From Paracoccaceae bacterium (GTDB taxonomy: Bacteria > Pseudomonadota > Alphaproteobacteria > Rhodobacterales > Rhodobacteraceae): a stretch of DNA of 64,000 nucleotides. The notes beneath the pieces were generated by a model. That model saw nothing but the letters and a program-made list of their open reading frames with translations, was not told where the DNA came from and made no database searches. Position 1 is the first letter of the stretch. Each line of letters begins with the position of its first letter. A program made the translations under genes and the position numbers. Location of the stretch: assembly GCA_014872875.1 (NCBI GenBank), contig WKFI01000012.1, positions 496,001 through 560,000 on the forward strand, written 5' to 3'. Shown here one piece after another: positions 61,470 through 64,000 of this stretch.

Positions 61470-62552
61470 ATGACCGCCATCGACCCCAGCCAGATCGACG
61501 CCGAGGCCCGCGAGGCCAAGCGCGCCCGGCTGTTCACCCGTATCAACGCCGCCGACAAATGGTTCCAGGTTCTGGGCCTCAGCTGGGCGACCCCCGTATT
61601 GAAAGCCGCCGCAGGGGATAACCCGCGTGCCCAAATGGCCGAGATCTGGCGGCTTCTGGTGGTGCCCCTGCTGGCGATTGCCGCGTTCCTGATGCTGTGG
61701 AGCACGCTTGCTCCCAAGATCCAGACCTCGCTGGGGGCTGTGCCGGGACCGGCGCAGGTCTGGTCCGAAATGGTCAACCTGCACGAAGACGCGCAGGCCA
61801 AAGCGGAAAAACGCGACCGCTTTGAACTGATGGTGGAAAAGCGTAACCAGAAACTGATTGACGCGGGCCGCGCGGATGAGGTTAAGCAAGTCGCCTATAC
61901 CGGCGCGCCGTCCTATTATCAGCAGATCTGGACCTCAATCCAAACCGTGTTCTTCGGGTTCCTGATTGCCACTGCGGTGGCTGTACCGCTGGGCATTGCC
62001 GCCGGTCTGTCGCCCACCGCAAATGCCGCCTTGAACCCGCTGATCCAGATCTTCAAACCTGTCTCACCGCTGGCCTGGCTACCGATTGTGACCATGGTCG
62101 TGTCTGCGGTTTATGTCACCAATGACGGCTGGTTTGCCAAATCCTTCCTGATCTCGGCAATTACGGTAACGCTGTGTTCGCTGTGGCCGACCTTGATCAA
62201 CACCGCTTTGGGTGTGGCGTCGATCGACAAGGATCTGGTCAACGTGTCCAAGGTGTTGAAAATGAACACCTATACCAAGATCACCAAGCTGGTTCTGCCG
62301 TCGGCTCTGCCGCTGATCTTTACCGGTCTGCGCCTGTCGCTGGGGGTCGGTTGGATGGTGCTGATCGCGGCTGAAATGCTGGCGCAGAACCCCGGGCTGG
62401 GCAAGTTCGTGTGGGACGAATTCCAGAACGGCTCCTCCAGTTCTCTAGCCAAGATCATGGTGGCGGTCTTCACCATCGGCATCATCGGCTTCTTGCTAGA
62501 CCGGGTGATGTACGCGCTGCAATCCCTGTTTACCTTCACGAATAACCGGTGA
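61470..62552 (+). CDS. nrtB: Nitrate ABC transporter permease
   Basis: The 360-aa permease is longer than usual NrtB (about 280 aa) because of an N-terminal region of about 75 residues with an extra hydrophobic segment (LLVVPLLAIAAFLMLWSTLA) and a charged linker. The permease core has PLGIAAGLSPTANAALNPLI, SPLAWLPIVTMVVS and an EAA-type loop (VNVSKVLKMNTYTKITKLVL). AGGAGCCAGCA is the ribosome-binding site. Confidence 0.9.
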   Translation: MTAIDPSQIDAEAREAKRARLFTRINAADKWFQVLGLSWATPVLKAAAGDNPRAQMAEIWRLLVVPLLAIAAFLMLWSTLAPKIQTSLGAVPGPAQVWSEMVNLHEDAQAKAEKRDRFELMVEKRNQKLIDAGRADEVKQVAYTGAPSYYQQIWTSIQTVFFGFLIATAVAVPLGIAAGLSPTANAALNPLIQIFKPVSPLAWLPIVTMVVSAVYVTNDGWFAKSFLISAITVTLCSLWPTLINTALGVASIDKDLVNVSKVLKMNTYTKITKLVLPSALPLIFTGLRLSLGVGWMVLIAAEMLAQNPGLGKFVWDEFQNGSSSSLAKIMVAVFTIGIIGFLLDRVMYALQSLFTFTNNR

Positions 62553-62557
62553 GCGAG

Positions 62558-64000
62558 ATGAGCATTCTGAGCTTCAAAAACGCCTCGAAATCCTTTGGCG
62601 AAGGCACCGCACGCACGGATGTGCTGAAAGGCATCGATCTGGAGGTGCAAGAGGGTGAGTTTCTGGTGATCCTCGGCTTTTCGGGGACCGGCAAGACAAC
62701 CCTGATCAATCTGATGGCGGGTCTGGATACACCAACCAGTGGAGAGGTCACATTCAAAGGCACCCCGATCAAGGGACCGGGCCCGGAACGGGGTGTGATC
62801 TTCCAGAACTATTCGCTGATGCCGTGGCTGACGGTCAGCGGCAACGTGGGGCTGGCAGTCGATACGGTCTTCCCAGGCCTCAGCAAAGCCGAGAAGGCCG
62901 AGAAGGTCGCGCATTACGTCAAGATGGTTGGTCTGAGCCACGCCGCGACGCGCCGCCCGGCGGAACTGTCCGGAGGAATGCGCCAACGGGTCAACGTGGC
63001 CCGCGCCTTGTCGATGAACCCCGAAGTGTTGCTGCTTGATGAACCTCTGTCGGCGCTTGACGCGCTCACCCGTGCCAATCTGGCGGATGAGATCGAGCAC
63101 ATCTGGGAAGCCGACAAGAAAACCTGCGTCCTGATCACCAACGATGTGGACGAGGCCATCATCCTGGCCGACCGCATCGTCGCGCTGAACCCCGATGGCA
63201 CGCTGGGACAGGAATTCCGCGTTTCGATCCCGCGCCCTCGCGAACGTGGAGCCATGAACAACGATGAAACGTTCAAACGGCTACGCGCTGAGGTGACCAA
63301 ATACCTTATGGATGTCGGGATCGAGGCCAAGGTCCAAGGCTCACGCATCCTGCCTGACGTCACCCCAATTCATGGCGTACCTGCTGCGGTGGCAGAAGCG
63401 CAAAAAGGGATGATCGAAGATCGCTTCCTTGATTTCTCGCAATTGCACAAGGTCTATCCGACACCCAAGGGCCCGCTGACGGTCGTCGAGGATTTTGACC
63501 TTAAGATCGACAGGGGGGAATTCATCTCGCTGATCGGGCATTCTGGATGTGGAAAATCCACGGTTCTGACCATGGCTGCCGGGCTGAATGACATCTCGAA
63601 AGGCGCGATCAAGCTGGACGGTCGCCATGTCGAAGGTGCCGACCCCGAGCGTGCAGTCGTGTTCCAATCCCCCAATCTGTTCCCCTGGCTGAGCGCAAAG
63701 GAAAACGTGGCGATCGGGGTGGACAAGGTTTACCCGCGGGCGTCGATGCCCGAGCGGCAGGATGTGGTCGAATACTACCTGGAACGGGTGGGTTTGGCCG
63801 ATGCGATGGACAAATCGGCCTCGGACCTGTCGAACGGCATGAAGCAACGCGTTGGCATCGCACGCGCCTTTGCCCTGTCGCCCAAGCTGCTGTTGCTCGA
63901 TGAGCCGTTCGGGATGCTCGACAGCCTGACGCGCTGGGAACTGCAGGAAGTCCTAATGGAGGTCTGGTCGCGCACCAAGGTGACCGCGATCTGCGTGACC
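62558..64000 (+). CDS. Nitrate ABC transporter tandem ATPase (NrtC/NrtD-like fusion), partial at window end
   Basis: The reading frame is open from ATG 62558 to the edge, 481 codons. It holds two complete or nearly complete ABC ATPase domains. The first has Walker A GFSGTGKTT, signature LSGGMRQR and Walker B VLLLDEPLSALD. The second (from about residue 290) has GHSGCGKST, the altered signature LSNGMKQR, and LLLLDEPFGMLD. Cyanobacteria encode NrtC and NrtD separately and NrtC carries a binding-protein-like tail; here two ATPases are on one chain. GAGCGAG is the ribosome-binding site. Confidence 0.88.
   Translation, partial: MSILSFKNASKSFGEGTARTDVLKGIDLEVQEGEFLVILGFSGTGKTTLINLMAGLDTPTSGEVTFKGTPIKGPGPERGVIFQNYSLMPWLTVSGNVGLAVDTVFPGLSKAEKAEKVAHYVKMVGLSHAATRRPAELSGGMRQRVNVARALSMNPEVLLLDEPLSALDALTRANLADEIEHIWEADKKTCVLITNDVDEAIILADRIVALNPDGTLGQEFRVSIPRPRERGAMNNDETFKRLRAEVTKYLMDVGIEAKVQGSRILPDVTPIHGVPAAVAEAQKGMIEDRFLDFSQLHKVYPTPKGPLTVVEDFDLKIDRGEFISLIGHSGCGKSTVLTMAAGLNDISKGAIKLDGRHVEGADPERAVVFQSPNLFPWLSAKENVAIGVDKVYPRASMPERQDVVEYYLERVGLADAMDKSASDLSNGMKQRVGIARAFALSPKLLLLDEPFGMLDSLTRWELQEVLMEVWSRTKVTAICVT

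Noticed and set aside
60016-61470. 484-codon open frame on the minus strand opposite nrtA
   Set aside because: Antisense to a well-supported gene with signal peptide and NrtA motifs. Long shadow frames are common in this GC-rich DNA and this one has no domain features.
1-64000. Prophage, IS element, CRISPR array, tRNA or rRNA genes
   Set aside because: I found no integrase or transposase reading frame, no regular spacer-repeat pattern, and no recognised tRNA or rRNA sequence in the window.

Overview
The window looks like chromosomal DNA of a marine Rhodobacterales (Roseobacter group, Ruegeria-like) alphaproteobacterium. The evidence is high GC, many 4-bp coupled ATGA gene overlaps, a dense set of small-molecule uptake systems (ProU-type ABC, TAXI-TRAP, DctPQM-TRAP, nitrate ABC) and catabolic operons each with its own regulator. 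I saw no tRNA, rRNA, phage, IS element or CRISPR array. The taxon is inferred from gene content.

Region 1 (1-3.5 kb): a partial MFS exporter divergent from a MocR-type GntR/aminotransferase regulator, then a CsoR/RcnR-family metal repressor with a perfect operator dyad and a His-tailed MFS metal exporter.

Region 2 (3.5-21.9 kb): sixteen genes on the minus strand, read from about 20.8 kb down to 3.5 kb, with a divergent LysR regulator at the top. The upstream half handles guanidino/ureido compounds (arginine-deiminase-fold hydrolase, M20 carbamoylase, ProU-type ABC importer, terminator, two coupled ureohydrolases). The downstream half handles quaternary amines (flavodoxin-like protein, GbdR/CdhR-type AraC regulator, Rieske oxygenase of the betaine/carnitine type, choline-sulfatase-type sulfatase, two SDRs, BKACE, aldehyde dehydrogenase, carnitine-dehydrogenase-like enzyme).

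Region 3 (22-34.1 kb): aconitase B with its terminator; a rod-shaped structured RNA that I propose as a 6S RNA candidate; a class II aldolase with a divergent AraC regulator; then Asp/Glu-type racemase, D-amino-acid-oxidase-type flavoprotein, fused TRAP permease, TAXI binding protein and divergent LysR.

Region 4 (34.1-44.5 kb): ankyrin-repeat and YHS exported proteins; an adenylate cyclase/TPR protein; and a minus-strand set of a ferric-reductase-like protein, OmpR/HK two-component system, PAP2 phosphatase, a PepSY-MRJP fusion and an HbpS-like protein. Two copies of a CTTACA-N4-TG motif sit ahead of this set.

Region 5 (44.5-57.6 kb): the most novel-looking locus. A GntR regulator divides two divergent operons. 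The minus arm encodes a tautomerase-SnoaL fusion, HyuB, HyuA, an isochorismatase-fold protein lacking the usual Cys, a PEP-mutase/isocitrate-lyase-family lyase and a fumarate-reductase-like flavoprotein. The plus arm encodes a LeuC/LeuD-type hydratase and a DctPQM TRAP importer. Together they can be read as ring opening of a cyclic imide or lactam, then hydration and C-C cleavage of a substituted (maleate-like) diacid. Dialkylmaleimides from tetrapyrrole breakdown are one speculative substrate.

Region 6 (58-64 kb): NasT/NasS control of nitrate uptake, a leader with an ANTAR-type hairpin and intrinsic terminator, then nrtA, nrtB and a tandem-ATPase gene that runs off the window end.
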